Positions 1 to 9,157 of a stretch of 64,000 nt of DNA are shown piece by piece; the stretch's first letter is position 1; each line of letters begins with the position of its first letter. A program made the translations under genes and the position numbers. The stretch comes from Desulfobacula sp964636495 (GTDB taxonomy: Bacteria; Desulfobacterota; Desulfobacteria; Desulfobacterales; Desulfobacteraceae). A model generated the notes under the pieces. It saw nothing but the letters and a program-made list of their open reading frames with translations. It did not search any database and was not told where the DNA came from. The stretch spans positions 1 to 64,000 of the forward strand of contig CAZWSL010000013.1 of the NCBI GenBank assembly GCA_964636495.1. The letters are read 5' to 3'.

Positions 1-34
1 GGGGGACTGTGTGGGAGAGTAGAACGCTGCCAGA
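1..34 (+). rRNA. 5S ribosomal RNA, 3' end (partial)
   Basis: The first ~34 bases match the conserved 3' end of bacterial 5S rRNA: a G-rich stretch, then GAGAGTAGAACGCTGCCAG, which closes the molecule before the terminal stem. The rest of the gene, and presumably a 16S-23S operon, lies before base 1. A rho-independent terminator follows directly, as expected at an rRNA operon end. The exact 3' boundary is estimated. Confidence 0.8.
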
Positions 35-44
35 TTATTTATTG

Positions 45-84
45 AAAAAGCCCTGAACGTCTATATGACGATCAGGGCTTTTTT
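45..84 (+). terminator. Rho-independent terminator of the rRNA operon
   Basis: AAAAAGCCCTGA (45-56) pairs with TCAGGGCTTTTTT (72-84) around a ~15-base loop. The GC-rich stem core followed by a run of six T is a classic intrinsic terminator, about 10 bases past the 5S 3' end. The A-tract on the left arm would let it also stop transcription arriving on the minus strand. Bases 85-153 hold nothing recognisable. Confidence 0.85.
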
Positions 85-153
85 GCGTTTATGTGGTTTA
101 TCACTGGATCATATATTCTTTTAAATAAAATCCAGTATACGATTTTGTATGGT

Positions 154-1401
154 TTATCTGGGGCACTCCCTGCACACTCTTACATTACTGGAGCTTGATG
201 CGATTGCTCTTTCTAATGTGCAGAGACGGTGAAAAATTCTTCCACACCCGCTACAGTGAACTCTATCTCTGGATCTGATACTTTTTTTACATCTGTGACA
301 CTTTTTTGATGCTGAATAAGGTACCCAGTGAGGATTTTCACTACCTCTGCAACGCTGGGCTGAAGGTATTTTCAACCCTTTGGTAAGATGAATAACCGGT
401 CTTTGGAGAGAACTTTGGAAGCACATTCTAAAATCAGTCAAGCTCATTCCTTCTGTCCCACTGTGAATAAAAAAAGATTTGGCAAATCCCAAAGTTCTCC
501 GCTTGAATGAATACCCGACATGTTCGAGTTTCAGATAGCCTTTCTCAGGATTTATTTTATTTGTAATCTTTTTAATAAAGGTATGACTCTCATCTCCATT
601 ACCATCACAATTAAAAACATATCCGCCGATTCTTGCAACAACAGCATTATCTTTTATAACCATTCCTGCAGAGGGGATCAATTGAATCTGGACTCTGTTC
701 TCTCCTCTTGCCGGAGGAGAGAGCCACAGCCTTCTCTTGCTGTGATCAAAGCAGACCTCAACGCCAAACGTTATTCCATCCATGGTAAAAATTCCCAGAC
801 CTTCATAGCTATAAGTCTGTTGCTCTTTACCCCTTCCCCTTTTTTTGTCAGCTCCTTTTCCGGCAGGAAGATGTTCCACATCTTCATGCATCAGTTTTTC
901 GTCTATATCACGAGACCTCAATCGCGATCTCCGGTCAAGTTCCAGAAAATCCAACCCGGATTTAAACTCTTTTACCACAACACAGGAGTCTTCTTCTCCT
1001 TTATTTCCTTTTTGTATAAAGACAATATTATACACTTCCCGTTTCGGTCCGCTGGACTTTGAGGTCGCAATGCAGCTGCCGAACACAAACAGCCAGTCTT
1101 TAAAGATATCCTGATGAACATAAGTTCTGAGCCTCTGGACAATGTGCTGGTATGTTTCCATTGAGTATGCGCCGCGCTTTCCTCTGAAGTAGAACTCAGG
1201 CGCCATAAAAAGTTTAAGACATTTTGAGCTTTTTATACGAGATCTTGACTGGTAGGATCTGCGGATAGCATCTTCCATCAGTGAACATCGTATACTGACA
1301 TCGCGCTGTTCATCACGCAGCCCGGTATATGAGGGATCAAACCCCTTTTGGGGTGACGTATCAAGCTGGTACGATATAAACTGAACTTTGTTATAACTCA
1401 A
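154..1401 (-). CDS. Nitrilase-fold (carbon-nitrogen hydrolase-like) protein with C-terminal PHD/RING-like zinc finger
   Basis: 415 residues. The N-terminal ~300 residues carry the three catalytic positions of the nitrilase superfamily in the right order and context: Glu69 in MAPEFYF, Lys144 in VVVKEFKSG and Cys217 in GVEVCFDH. This fold hydrolyses or condenses amide/nitrile C-N bonds; the substrate cannot be read here. The insert at about 155-195 is basic and low in complexity. The last ~50 residues form a binuclear zinc-finger pattern: C368-x2-C371, C383-x2-C386, H391-x2-C394, C410-x2-C413, a C4HC3 order as in PHD/RING treble-clef fingers. Start is a TTG at 1401 preceded by GAGGGAGAT at good spacing; the nearby ATG runs at once into a stop. 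It lies 39 bp downstream of uvrA on the same strand. Nitrilase fold is fairly sure; zinc binding is inferred from cysteine spacing; the role is unknown. Confidence 0.7.
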   Translation of the reverse strand: MSYNKVQFISYQLDTSPQKGFDPSYTGLRDEQRDVSIRCSLMEDAIRRSYQSRSRIKSSKCLKLFMAPEFYFRGKRGAYSMETYQHIVQRLRTYVHQDIFKDWLFVFGSCIATSKSSGPKREVYNIVFIQKGNKGEEDSCVVVKEFKSGLDFLELDRRSRLRSRDIDEKLMHEDVEHLPAGKGADKKRGRGKEQQTYSYEGLGIFTMDGITFGVEVCFDHSKRRLWLSPPARGENRVQIQLIPSAGMVIKDNAVVARIGGYVFNCDGNGDESHTFIKKITNKINPEKGYLKLEHVGYSFKRRTLGFAKSFFIHSGTEGMSLTDFRMCFQSSLQRPVIHLTKGLKIPSAQRCRGSENPHWVPYSASKKCHRCKKSIRSRDRVHCSGCGRIFHRLCTLERAIASSSSNVRVCRECPR

Positions 1402-1440
1402 AACATATCTCCCTCAGGTGGCATTATCAGGATCTTTACT

Positions 1441-4287
1441 TTACACAGAATTTTTTCTTTTTCTGGTTTCTGCTAATTTTTTTTTTAAATAAAATCCTGT
1501 ATAGGATTTCTTGTTTTCACTTATCTCTTCTGGCGTGCCGGCTGCAATAATCTTTCCACCTTTATCTCCGCCTTCCGGCCCGAGATCGATAACATGGTCT
1601 GCACTCTTAATAACATCAAGGTTGTGTTCTATGACTACCACAGTATTATTTGAATCAACCAGTTTATTGAGTACAAACAGTAGTTTTTTAATATCATCTG
1701 TATGTAACCCTGTTGTGGGTTCATCCAGAATATATATGGTTTTTCCTGTCTCTTTTCTGGACAACTCTTTTGCAAGTTTGATTCTCTGGGCTTCTCCCCC
1801 TGAAAGGGTTGTGGCTGCCTGCCCCAGTTTTATATATCCAAGCCCAACCTCAACAAGTGTTTCAAGTACTACCCTTATGGATGCTATGTTCTCAAAAAAA
1901 TTCACGCACTGATTAATGGTCATATCCAGAACCTGTGCAATATTTTTATCTCTGTATTTTATTTCAAGTGTTTCCCTGTTGTATCTTTTTCCTTTACACA
2001 CATCACATGCTACATAAACATCAGGCAGAAAGTGCATTTCAATTTTAAGAATACCGTCTCCTGTACACGCCTCACATCTGCCTCCCTTGACATTGAAACT
2101 GAATCTTCCTGCTTTGTAGCCTCTTGCTTTTGATTCACGCGTCTGTGCAAACAGCTGTCTTATCTGGTTGAAGACCTGTGTGTAAGTACCGGGATTGCTT
2201 CTGGGGGTTTTTCCTATGGGTGACTGGTCAATGTGCACAACTTTATCAAGATATTCAATACCCTCTATTTTTTTATAATCCCCTGTGATTTTTTTGGAGC
2301 GGTTTATATGGTTGGCTAAAATATTGTACAGTGTTGATAACACAAGGGTTGATTTTCCTGACCCTGAAACACCTGTTACACATGTAAAACACCCTAATGG
2401 AAAAGAGACATCAAGATTTTTAAGATTATTTGAACTTGCCTGATAAATTTTTAACTCTTTTTTTGTACCTTCTCTTCTTGTATCAGGAATTTTAATATAT
2501 TTCTTACCGGCTAAATAGAGACCGGTTAGTGAAGTCCTGCTTTTAATTAACTGTTCAGGCGTACCTGAAAAAACGATTTTACCCCCGTTTATTCCTGCTG
2601 CAGGTCCTATATCAATAACATAATCACAAAATTCTATTGTCTCTTCATCATGTTCAACTACAAGCACTGTATTTCCAAGCTCTCTCAGATCCATAAGGGT
2701 TTTCAGCAGTCTTGCATTATCTTTTTGATGAAGTCCGATACTGGGTTCATCTAATACATAAAGAACTCCGCTCAGTTTTGAGCCGATCTGGGTGGCAAGA
2801 CGGATTCTCTGGCTTTCTCCTCCAGATAGAGTTGCGGCAGATCTGCCAAGTGTCAGATATTCCAGGCCGACATTTTCTAAAAAACCGAATCGTTCGCATA
2901 TCTCTTTTACAATGCCCCTGGCAATTATTTCATCTTTTGGTTCAAGTTTTAATGATTTAATGTAATGGTTTGCGACACTGATGGAAAGAGAAGATATTTC
3001 ATGAATGGTTTTATCTTCAACCCTGACTGATCCGGATTGTCTGTTTAATCTGGCTCCTCTGCATGACGTACAGGTTTTAAAACTCATGAATTTTTTTATA
3101 TTTTCTCTCATGACTTTGGAGTTTGTTTCACTATACTGCTTCTTTAAACCGGGAATGATCCCCTCAAAGCTTCTTCTATAAACAATTTTTTTCCCTGCCC
3201 GTTCAATGTAAAATGGGATTTTTTCCCTGTCTGAACCATGCAGCAGAACCTTTTTAAAATGGTTAGAAAGCTTTTTAAATGGTTTGTATATATCCTCCTT
3301 ATAGTGGGTAACAAGAGCATCAAGAAATTCCATAAATTGTACAGAATCTTTGTCTTCCCATGGAATTACGGCACCTTGCCTTAAAGAGATGTTATGATCT
3401 GGAATGATCAGATCGGGATCAAACTCACTCGTGCTGCCCAGTCCGTCACAGGATGGGCATGCCCCCATGGGTGAGTTAAAAGAGAAAGATGCAGGCGTAA
3501 ATTCAGGATAACTGATTTTACATTTAACGCATGAGGCTTTCTCACTGAATAAAATTTCATGGTTGTGGTTCAGATCAAGAATCGTTATCTGACCATTGGA
3601 GAGAGAGAGAGCCAGCTCAAGAGAATCTGAGAGCCGTTTTCTGATACCTTCTTTAATGATAAGTCTGTCCACTACAGCATCAATATAGTGTGTTTTGTTT
3701 TTTTCCAGTAACGTAATATCTTCAATCAGATATATCTTGTTGTCAACCCGTACCCTTGCAAACCCCTCTTTTTTTAATCTTAAAAAAAGATTTTTATGGG
3801 AACCTTTCTGTCCTGTAACCAGTGGTGACAGAATGATGATTCTGGTTTTCTCTTCAATTGCCATAATCTGATCTGTTATCTGGTCAATTGACATTGAAGA
3901 GATAGCAGCGCCGCATTTATAGCAGTATGACCTGCCAACCCTTGCAAACAATAATCTCAGGTAGTCATAAATTTCCGTTATGGTTCCTACTGTTGATCGC
4001 GGATTGTGGTTTGCTGTTTTCTGTTCAATTGATATTGCCGGACTGAGTCCATCAATAGAATCAATATCAGGTTTATCCATCTGGCCTAAAAACTGTCTGG
4101 CATAGGTTGATAAAGACTCTACATACCTTCGCTGGCCTTCAGCATATATTGTGTCAAAGGCAAGGGTGGATTTGCCGGAACCAGAAAGCCCTGTTATGAC
4201 AGTTAAACTGTTTTTAGGTATTTCAACATCAATATTTTTAAGGTTGTGTTCTCTGGCGCCTTTAATAATGATTTTATCTTTATTCAT
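1441..4287 (-). CDS. uvrA: UvrABC excinuclease subunit A
   Basis: 948 residues, usual length for UvrA. It is the damage-recognition ATPase of nucleotide excision repair; it dimerises, scans DNA and loads UvrB. Visible are two ABC ATPase modules: Walker A GLSGSGKST at 33-41 and GVSGSGKSTL in the second half; signature motifs LSGGESQRIRLA and LSGGEAQRIKLA; and Walker B regions VLDEPSIGLH and ILDEPTTGLH. Cys pairs of the zinc modules are present, including CVKCKISYPEF...CPSCDGLG and CEACTGDG...CDVCKGKRY. The pdxA stop lies 18 bp upstream, so the two are probably co-transcribed. No unusual features. Confidence 0.97.
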   Translation of the reverse strand: MNKDKIIIKGAREHNLKNIDVEIPKNSLTVITGLSGSGKSTLAFDTIYAEGQRRYVESLSTYARQFLGQMDKPDIDSIDGLSPAISIEQKTANHNPRSTVGTITEIYDYLRLLFARVGRSYCYKCGAAISSMSIDQITDQIMAIEEKTRIIILSPLVTGQKGSHKNLFLRLKKEGFARVRVDNKIYLIEDITLLEKNKTHYIDAVVDRLIIKEGIRKRLSDSLELALSLSNGQITILDLNHNHEILFSEKASCVKCKISYPEFTPASFSFNSPMGACPSCDGLGSTSEFDPDLIIPDHNISLRQGAVIPWEDKDSVQFMEFLDALVTHYKEDIYKPFKKLSNHFKKVLLHGSDREKIPFYIERAGKKIVYRRSFEGIIPGLKKQYSETNSKVMRENIKKFMSFKTCTSCRGARLNRQSGSVRVEDKTIHEISSLSISVANHYIKSLKLEPKDEIIARGIVKEICERFGFLENVGLEYLTLGRSAATLSGGESQRIRLATQIGSKLSGVLYVLDEPSIGLHQKDNARLLKTLMDLRELGNTVLVVEHDEETIEFCDYVIDIGPAAGINGGKIVFSGTPEQLIKSRTSLTGLYLAGKKYIKIPDTRREGTKKELKIYQASSNNLKNLDVSFPLGCFTCVTGVSGSGKSTLVLSTLYNILANHINRSKKITGDYKKIEGIEYLDKVVHIDQSPIGKTPRSNPGTYTQVFNQIRQLFAQTRESKARGYKAGRFSFNVKGGRCEACTGDGILKIEMHFLPDVYVACDVCKGKRYNRETLEIKYRDKNIAQVLDMTINQCVNFFENIASIRVVLETLVEVGLGYIKLGQAATTLSGGEAQRIKLAKELSRKETGKTIYILDEPTTGLHTDDIKKLLFVLNKLVDSNNTVVVIEHNLDVIKSADHVIDLGPEGGDKGGKIIAAGTPEEISENKKSYTGFYLKKKLAETRKRKNSV

Positions 4288-4305
4288 CTATTGATCTGGC
4301 GTGGA

Positions 4306-5328
4306 TTATAAATTTTGACTTTTATTTCTGGCCTGGAATACTGCCATTTTAACTGCCTGTATAAGGCTTGACGGATCGGCAATGCCCTTCCATGCAATAT
4401 CATATGCTGTGCCATGATCCACTGATGTTCTGATAATGGGAAGGCCTAATGTCGTATTTACGCCATCTTCAAAGTTGAGCAGTTTAAATGGAATAAGTCC
4501 CTGGTCATGGTACATACATACCACAGCATCATATCTGCCATTTACTGCCTGGTAAAACACAGTGTCAGGCGGCAGGGGTCCATCAACTTTAACTCCTGCC
4601 TGTTTTGCAAGATTTACAGCTGGAGTAATGAAATAGTTCTCTTCATTTCCGAACATACCTTCTTCTCCGGCGTGGGGATTTAAGCCGGCAACAGCTATTT
4701 TCGGTTGATTTATATTAAACCGCTCGCTTAAAGAAGTGTGTGTTAATTTGATTTTTTGAACAATATTGTCAACAGTGATAGAGGAGGGTACAAGGGATAG
4801 AGGTATATGAATAGTGACAAGCACAACCCTGAGTTTATCACCTGCCAGCATCATGGCATAATCTTTTGAGCCTGTCATGTGCGCAAGGATTTCAGTGTGG
4901 CCGTGAAATTCAGAACCTGCAAGCTTTAAAGCCGTTTTTGTGATAGGGCCGGTTACCAGAGCTGCAATATCATCCTGCAAGGCAAGCTTAATTCCTTCTA
5001 ATATATAGTCCTGCATTGCTGTCCCGGTTTTAACATCCGGCTTCAGAAATCTGGTATAGTTTAGGGTGGAGTTTGAAATATCCATCATATCCATGGTATG
5101 AAACAGATATATTCCCTGTTCCGGATGTTTAACAATATTGATATCGTTATGGGTGAGCTGCAGCAGTTTTAAAGATTTCCTGATTACATATGCATCACCA
5201 ATAATAAGAGGTCTGCACAGATTGTAGAGTTCACGGTTGTTTAAGGCTTTAACTATAATTTCCGGACCGATTCCCACAGGGTCGCCCATGGTAATGCCAA
5301 TTATTGGAAGATGTTCTGATGGTTTCAT
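4306..5328 (-). CDS. pdxA: 4-hydroxythreonine-4-phosphate dehydrogenase
   Basis: 340 residues, normal for PdxA. The enzyme oxidises 4-phosphohydroxy-L-threonine with NAD and decarboxylates it to 3-amino-1-hydroxyacetone 1-phosphate in the DXP-dependent pyridoxal phosphate pathway. The N-terminus reads PIIGITMGDPVGIGPEI, the family signature. Metal-binding histidines sit in GHTEILA, AGLNPHAGE and CMYHDQGLIPFK. It is the first gene of a minus-strand run with uvrA and is divergent from dnaA across an AT-rich spacer. A PdxA2-type paralogue is possible but nothing here points to it. Confidence 0.93.
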   Translation of the reverse strand: MKPSEHLPIIGITMGDPVGIGPEIIVKALNNRELYNLCRPLIIGDAYVIRKSLKLLQLTHNDINIVKHPEQGIYLFHTMDMMDISNSTLNYTRFLKPDVKTGTAMQDYILEGIKLALQDDIAALVTGPITKTALKLAGSEFHGHTEILAHMTGSKDYAMMLAGDKLRVVLVTIHIPLSLVPSSITVDNIVQKIKLTHTSLSERFNINQPKIAVAGLNPHAGEEGMFGNEENYFITPAVNLAKQAGVKVDGPLPPDTVFYQAVNGRYDAVVCMYHDQGLIPFKLLNFEDGVNTTLGLPIIRTSVDHGTAYDIAWKGIADPSSLIQAVKMAVFQARNKSQNL

Positions 5329-5774
5329 TCACACATCTATATCATAAAGGTTGATAATAAAAAATAAAATTGTGAAACCATTGTTAAACAGGGTTTTAAA
5401 AAAAATAATAAGAAATATGAAATTTAAAGAAAACAGGAGGAAATTAGAGAAAATATTTTACGCCGGAAATCTGAAATTATTTTATAATGTTAAAATGTCT
5501 TGAAAAAATAAATAGTTGTAAAAAGTGATTGTTATTAAAAGAAATCCATTTGTTTCACAAAAAAAAATCTATAAAATCAGTTGATTAAAAAAGTGTGCCA
5601 GCTGAAATGACACTGTTTTGCTAATGCTTCTTATTGGATTTGACCAAAAAAAGAAAATTCAATAAAAAAACTATACTTTTGATTAAGTTCTCTTTTTCGG
5701 TTTTACAGAAAAAATCTGGTTAGAAAACATTATTTTACTATTTAAACTATAGTAGTGAGGCTGTTATTAAATAG
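5329..5774. other. AT-rich divergent spacer between pdxA and dnaA
   Basis: 446 bases with no credible ORF, strongly AT-rich with many A and T tracts. It must contain the promoters of the leftward pdxA-uvrA run and of the rightward dnaA. I found no TTATCCACA box or close variant on either strand. A weak inverted pair of TGTGAAACC-like (near 5371) and TGTTTCACA-like (near 5551) sequences is the only repeat noticed. Whether it acts as an origin is undetermined. Confidence 0.4.
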
Positions 5775-7145
5775 ATGGAGTCATCCTGGAAACAAGTAAA
5801 ATCACAAGTTAAAAAAATTTTACCCGGACATAGTTATCGAATGTGGATCGATCCTGTTAAATTGATCGGTCATGGTCATCAGCATATTCAACTTTCCACC
5901 CCAAACAGATATTTTATCAAACGCCTGAAAGAGAGTTATGTTCCCATTTTTGAAAAAGAGTTTTCAAAATTAGGATTTGATCATATTAATATTGAGTTTA
6001 AAGTCTCTTCAAATAAAAAAATAAGCAGTATAAAAAACAGCTCATATCCGGCTGTTCCTGTAATCCAAAAGGGGACAAGTCAGATGGACCTGCCTGGATT
6101 TGGCATCAAATTTAACAGTGGCCGTATGTTTAACAAAGGATTTACATTTGATGATTTTGTTGTTGGTGATAATTCCAATTTTGCCTATTCAGCTTCACTC
6201 TCCCTTGCCCATGGAAAAATAAAAGGTTACAACATATTATATCTTCTGGCTAAGACAGGTCTTGGCAAGAGCCACCTCTCCCAGGCTGTTGGCCATCATA
6301 TAATTGTAAATTCACTCTTCAGAAGAGTGCACTATATAACTGCGGAAGATTTTACCAATGAGATGATATTTTCATTAAAAAGCGGTAATATAGACAATTT
6401 TAAAAGAAAATACAGAACAAAATGTGATGTATTGATTTTAGAAGATGTCCATTTTCTGTCAGGTAAAAAAGCCATACAAAAAGAGCTTGCCATGACATTG
6501 GATTATCTTCTTGAAGCAGATAAAAAAATTATTTTTTCAGGATGCGAGCTTCCTGAAGATATCCCTAAATTGAATGATCAGTTAAAATCACGGTTAACTC
6601 TTGGACTTGTCACGGAAATAGGTGCTCCTGATTATTCGACCCGGTTGAGAATTCTAAAGAGAAAATCAAAAAAATTCGGATATAATATTCCTGATCAGGT
6701 AACAGAGTATATTGCCCAGGAGTTGTGTGATGATGTCCGGCAGCTTGAAAGCGGTCTGTTTGGGGTTGCTGCAAAAGGGCAGCTCATGGGTTGTAATATA
6801 GATATAGAACTCGCAAAAAGTGTACTTTCACATATAGCAAAGACAAAAAAGAAGATAACAATAGAATCAATTAAAAATCTTGTCTGCAAAGAGTTCTCAA
6901 TCACTCCTGCAGACATTGTCTCAGCTTCCAGAAAACAGAGAATTGTCAAACCAAGGCAGATTGCCATTTTTCTTTCAAGAAAATATACTGATCAGCCGAT
7001 AAAAACCATTGGCACAAGATTTAACAGGTATCATGCCACAGCGATATATGCAATCAATGCAGTTGAAAAAGAGTTAAAACAGAAAAGTATTCTGTTCAAG
7101 CAGATTAAATATCTTTCAAAAAAAATTGAATCAGGTGATCTCTAA
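5775..7145 (+). CDS. dnaA: DnaA-family chromosomal replication initiator, divergent
   Basis: 456 residues with the full DnaA layout: N-terminal domain I (WKQVKSQVKKILPG... to ~77), linker, AAA+ domain III from FTFDDFVVGDNSNFAYSA (123) to ~355, and helix-turn-helix domain IV (366-456). DnaA-ATP opens the origin and loads the helicase. Key motifs deviate from the family: Walker A reads AKTGLGKSH (159-167), where G-rich GGTGLGKTH is usual; Walker B ends in ED (223-224) not DD; and the domain IV signature GGRDHTTV is replaced by FNRYHATA (416-423), losing the Asp and first Thr that contact the DnaA box. The arginine-finger segment LKSRLTLGL and sensor II DVRQLE are kept. Not followed by dnaN. Either this lineage's DnaA or a second, paralogous one; I lean to paralogue. 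Confidence 0.85.
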   Translation: MESSWKQVKSQVKKILPGHSYRMWIDPVKLIGHGHQHIQLSTPNRYFIKRLKESYVPIFEKEFSKLGFDHINIEFKVSSNKKISSIKNSSYPAVPVIQKGTSQMDLPGFGIKFNSGRMFNKGFTFDDFVVGDNSNFAYSASLSLAHGKIKGYNILYLLAKTGLGKSHLSQAVGHHIIVNSLFRRVHYITAEDFTNEMIFSLKSGNIDNFKRKYRTKCDVLILEDVHFLSGKKAIQKELAMTLDYLLEADKKIIFSGCELPEDIPKLNDQLKSRLTLGLVTEIGAPDYSTRLRILKRKSKKFGYNIPDQVTEYIAQELCDDVRQLESGLFGVAAKGQLMGCNIDIELAKSVLSHIAKTKKKITIESIKNLVCKEFSITPADIVSASRKQRIVKPRQIAIFLSRKYTDQPIKTIGTRFNRYHATAIYAINAVEKELKQKSILFKQIKYLSKKIESGDL

Positions 7146-7181
7146 AGAGGTTTTCTGCTGTTCCATAACGGGCAGGAAATT

Positions 7182-7403
7182 TTATTGAAGTTTTATTGCA
7201 AAGTTACTCTCGTTCAGCAGCTGTTCCATAATATCAATTTTAAGATTCTTGCTGTGCATCACACAACACTTTATCGCAATACAGCAGTACTGTGAACAAA
7301 GCCTGTTCTTTTTATTAAATTCACCAAGGCAGTCCGGCACATCTATGGTATCTGTCTTTAGTACGTCATTAATAATAGTTTCATCAATATATTGTATTTT
7401 CAT
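7182..7403 (-). CDS. Small cysteine-rich protein, hypothetical
   Basis: 73 residues from the ATG at 7403 (MKIQYIDETIIND). An in-frame TTG at 7469 would add 22 residues but has no ribosome-binding site. The middle holds a cysteine cluster in the segment starting PDCLGEFNKKNRLCSQYCC and then IAIKCC, with spacing C-x9-C-x3-C. This resembles a short metal- or cluster-binding motif often written CFGxFdxxdxxCxxC in small bacterial proteins (from memory). It is convergent with dnaA, 36 bp away, and downstream of hflX on the same strand. A plus-strand ORF at 7249-7461 covers the same bases; the cysteine spacing favours the minus strand. No function assigned. Confidence 0.5.
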   Translation of the reverse strand: MKIQYIDETIINDVLKTDTIDVPDCLGEFNKKNRLCSQYCCIAIKCCVMHSKNLKIDIMEQLLNESNFAIKLQ

Positions 7404-7534
7404 ATTAAATTCATTCTCAGATTTTATATGTTGTAAAAAAATGTTCGACAGGCTGTTATAAACCGTCAATTTTTCCAGTTTCGGTTCTGGAAAAACGTTT
7501 ATTTTGTAACAATCTGTATCGTTAATATGTAATC

Positions 7535-9157
7535 TTATATTCTAACCATGTATTCTAATTTTTTAATCAAAATTTTTAAACTCTGCTTCTGGGTTGCACA
7601 AATCGGTATCCCCTGGTTCAGCAGCCATTGATCTTCAAAAGAGTCAAGATCAATCCGATCAATTTTATTAAATACCAAAATAGTAGGTGTTGTATTTAAT
7701 TTAAGATCTTTAAGAATTTTTTCAACAGATTTTTTCTGCTGCAGATACCTTGGATTACTTATATCTATCACATGCATGATAAGATCAGCATCTTTGAGTT
7801 CTTCCAGTGTTGAGTGAAAGGCTTTCATCAGTTCCCTGGGAATGTTTTGAATAAATCCGACAGTATCCGTAATGATAACTTCTTTTTCCTGGGGAAATCT
7901 AAGTCTCCTGCTTGATGGATCAAGGGTTGCAAACAATCTGTTCGCCGCAATAATTTTACTTTGGGTTAATGTGTTTAAAAGAGTGGATTTACCGGCATTT
8001 GTATAACCTACAATTGAAATAACAGGCAGGTTTTTTCTTTTGCGCTTTACTTTCTGCTGCTTACGCTGTTTATGAATCTTTGCAATCTCTTTTTTAAGCC
8101 GGTTGATTCTTTCTCTCACCCTGCGCCTGTTGATTTCAAGCTTTGTCTCACCCGGTCCTCTTCCTCCTATACCTCCTGTCAATCTTGACATGGCAGTATT
8201 TTTTGTTATCAGACGCGGCAGAAGGTATTCCATCTGTGCTAATTCTACCTGGAATTTTCCCTCCTTTGATTTTGCCTGTCTTGCAAATATGTCAAGAATC
8301 AACTGGGTGCGGTCAATGACTTTAATTTCAACAAAATCAGTAATAGATCTTATCTGGGAGGCTGACAACTCTCTGTCAAAAACAAGCATGGTTGCATATT
8401 TTTGAATTGCAGAGATAATAATATCAGACAGTTTTCCTTTTCCTACTACAAATTTTGGGTCAATTCTCTTTCGTCTTTGTACGGCAGTGCCAATGACATT
8501 GATGTGACTTGTTTTGCAAAGCTCTCCCAGTTCATCCATGGAAGCCCATGCATCTTTTGAACCCAGGGTTGTGGCATTGATCAGAAAAGCATTCTCTTCA
8601 CCGGAATCCGGCCTGTGAAGAGAGTTTTTCCTTGTCAGTTCAGATTCAAGAGCTTCAATCTGTGCAAGGCATTCAACATCAAGTTTGTCAATACTGCTCT
8701 GCTCGACAACCTGGTATGGAACGGATTCAGTATGTGGAAGGATGTGTCCGGAATAGACTGTGCCGGGCTCTCCCTGCTGGGTAATGCAGATTGCCGTAAT
8801 ATAGTCAAGGCGCAATAATGCGAGATCGGTTAAATCATCCTGTGTCAGTGCTTCTTTTTTCAAGTGGGTGTGAACCAGGCGAAGTCCTTTGAGTCTACCG
8901 GGAATTGCCATGTATTCAGGAGTGACAGGTATGACAATTTTGTGTGCATCTCCTAAAATAACATAGACAACCTTGCCATTCCTGTTAATGAGAAGACCTA
9001 TCTGTCTTTTGATATTGTAGGAGAATTGCACAAGAAGCTGTGCAGCTTCCATGGAGATAATCTGTTCCGGCGGTATATTATAATTATAAAGGCTTTCTGC
9101 CTCTTTCAGCTGGGTTCTTTTTAAACCGGCAGTATTGCCAAACAGTTTTTTCTTCAT
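7535..9157 (-). CDS. hflX: Ribosome-associated GTPase HflX, long form
   Basis: 540 residues, about 115 longer than the E. coli form because of an N-terminal extension (~1-180) that some anaerobes share. HflX binds the 50S subunit, splits or rescues stalled ribosomes and hydrolyses GTP/ATP. The family signature GGIGGRGPGETKLE lies at 328-341, followed by a basic coiled-coil (RRRVRERINRLKKEI). The G domain starts near 378: P-loop GYTNAGKST (384-392), DTVGFI and NKID motifs are visible. Its start overlaps the dnaB end by 4 bp (9154-9157), so the two are translationally coupled at the end of the rpsF-rpsR-rplI-dnaB operon. Confidence 0.93.
   Translation of the reverse strand: MKKKLFGNTAGLKRTQLKEAESLYNYNIPPEQIISMEAAQLLVQFSYNIKRQIGLLINRNGKVVYVILGDAHKIVIPVTPEYMAIPGRLKGLRLVHTHLKKEALTQDDLTDLALLRLDYITAICITQQGEPGTVYSGHILPHTESVPYQVVEQSSIDKLDVECLAQIEALESELTRKNSLHRPDSGEENAFLINATTLGSKDAWASMDELGELCKTSHINVIGTAVQRRKRIDPKFVVGKGKLSDIIISAIQKYATMLVFDRELSASQIRSITDFVEIKVIDRTQLILDIFARQAKSKEGKFQVELAQMEYLLPRLITKNTAMSRLTGGIGGRGPGETKLEINRRRVRERINRLKKEIAKIHKQRKQQKVKRKRKNLPVISIVGYTNAGKSTLLNTLTQSKIIAANRLFATLDPSSRRLRFPQEKEVIITDTVGFIQNIPRELMKAFHSTLEELKDADLIMHVIDISNPRYLQQKKSVEKILKDLKLNTTPTILVFNKIDRIDLDSFEDQWLLNQGIPICATQKQSLKILIKKLEYMVRI

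Noticed and set aside
520..1114. Plus-strand ORFs opposite the nitrilase gene
   Set aside because: No recognisable motif, poor composition, and they lie on the antisense of a gene with clear catalytic residues.
5329..5774. Replication origin
   Set aside because: AT-rich and beside dnaA, but no DnaA boxes seen and dnaN is absent; left as an open question.
7249..7461. Plus-strand ORF of 70 codons after dnaA
   Set aside because: It mirrors the minus-strand Cys-rich frame; its product looks like translated AT-rich antisense and has no family features.
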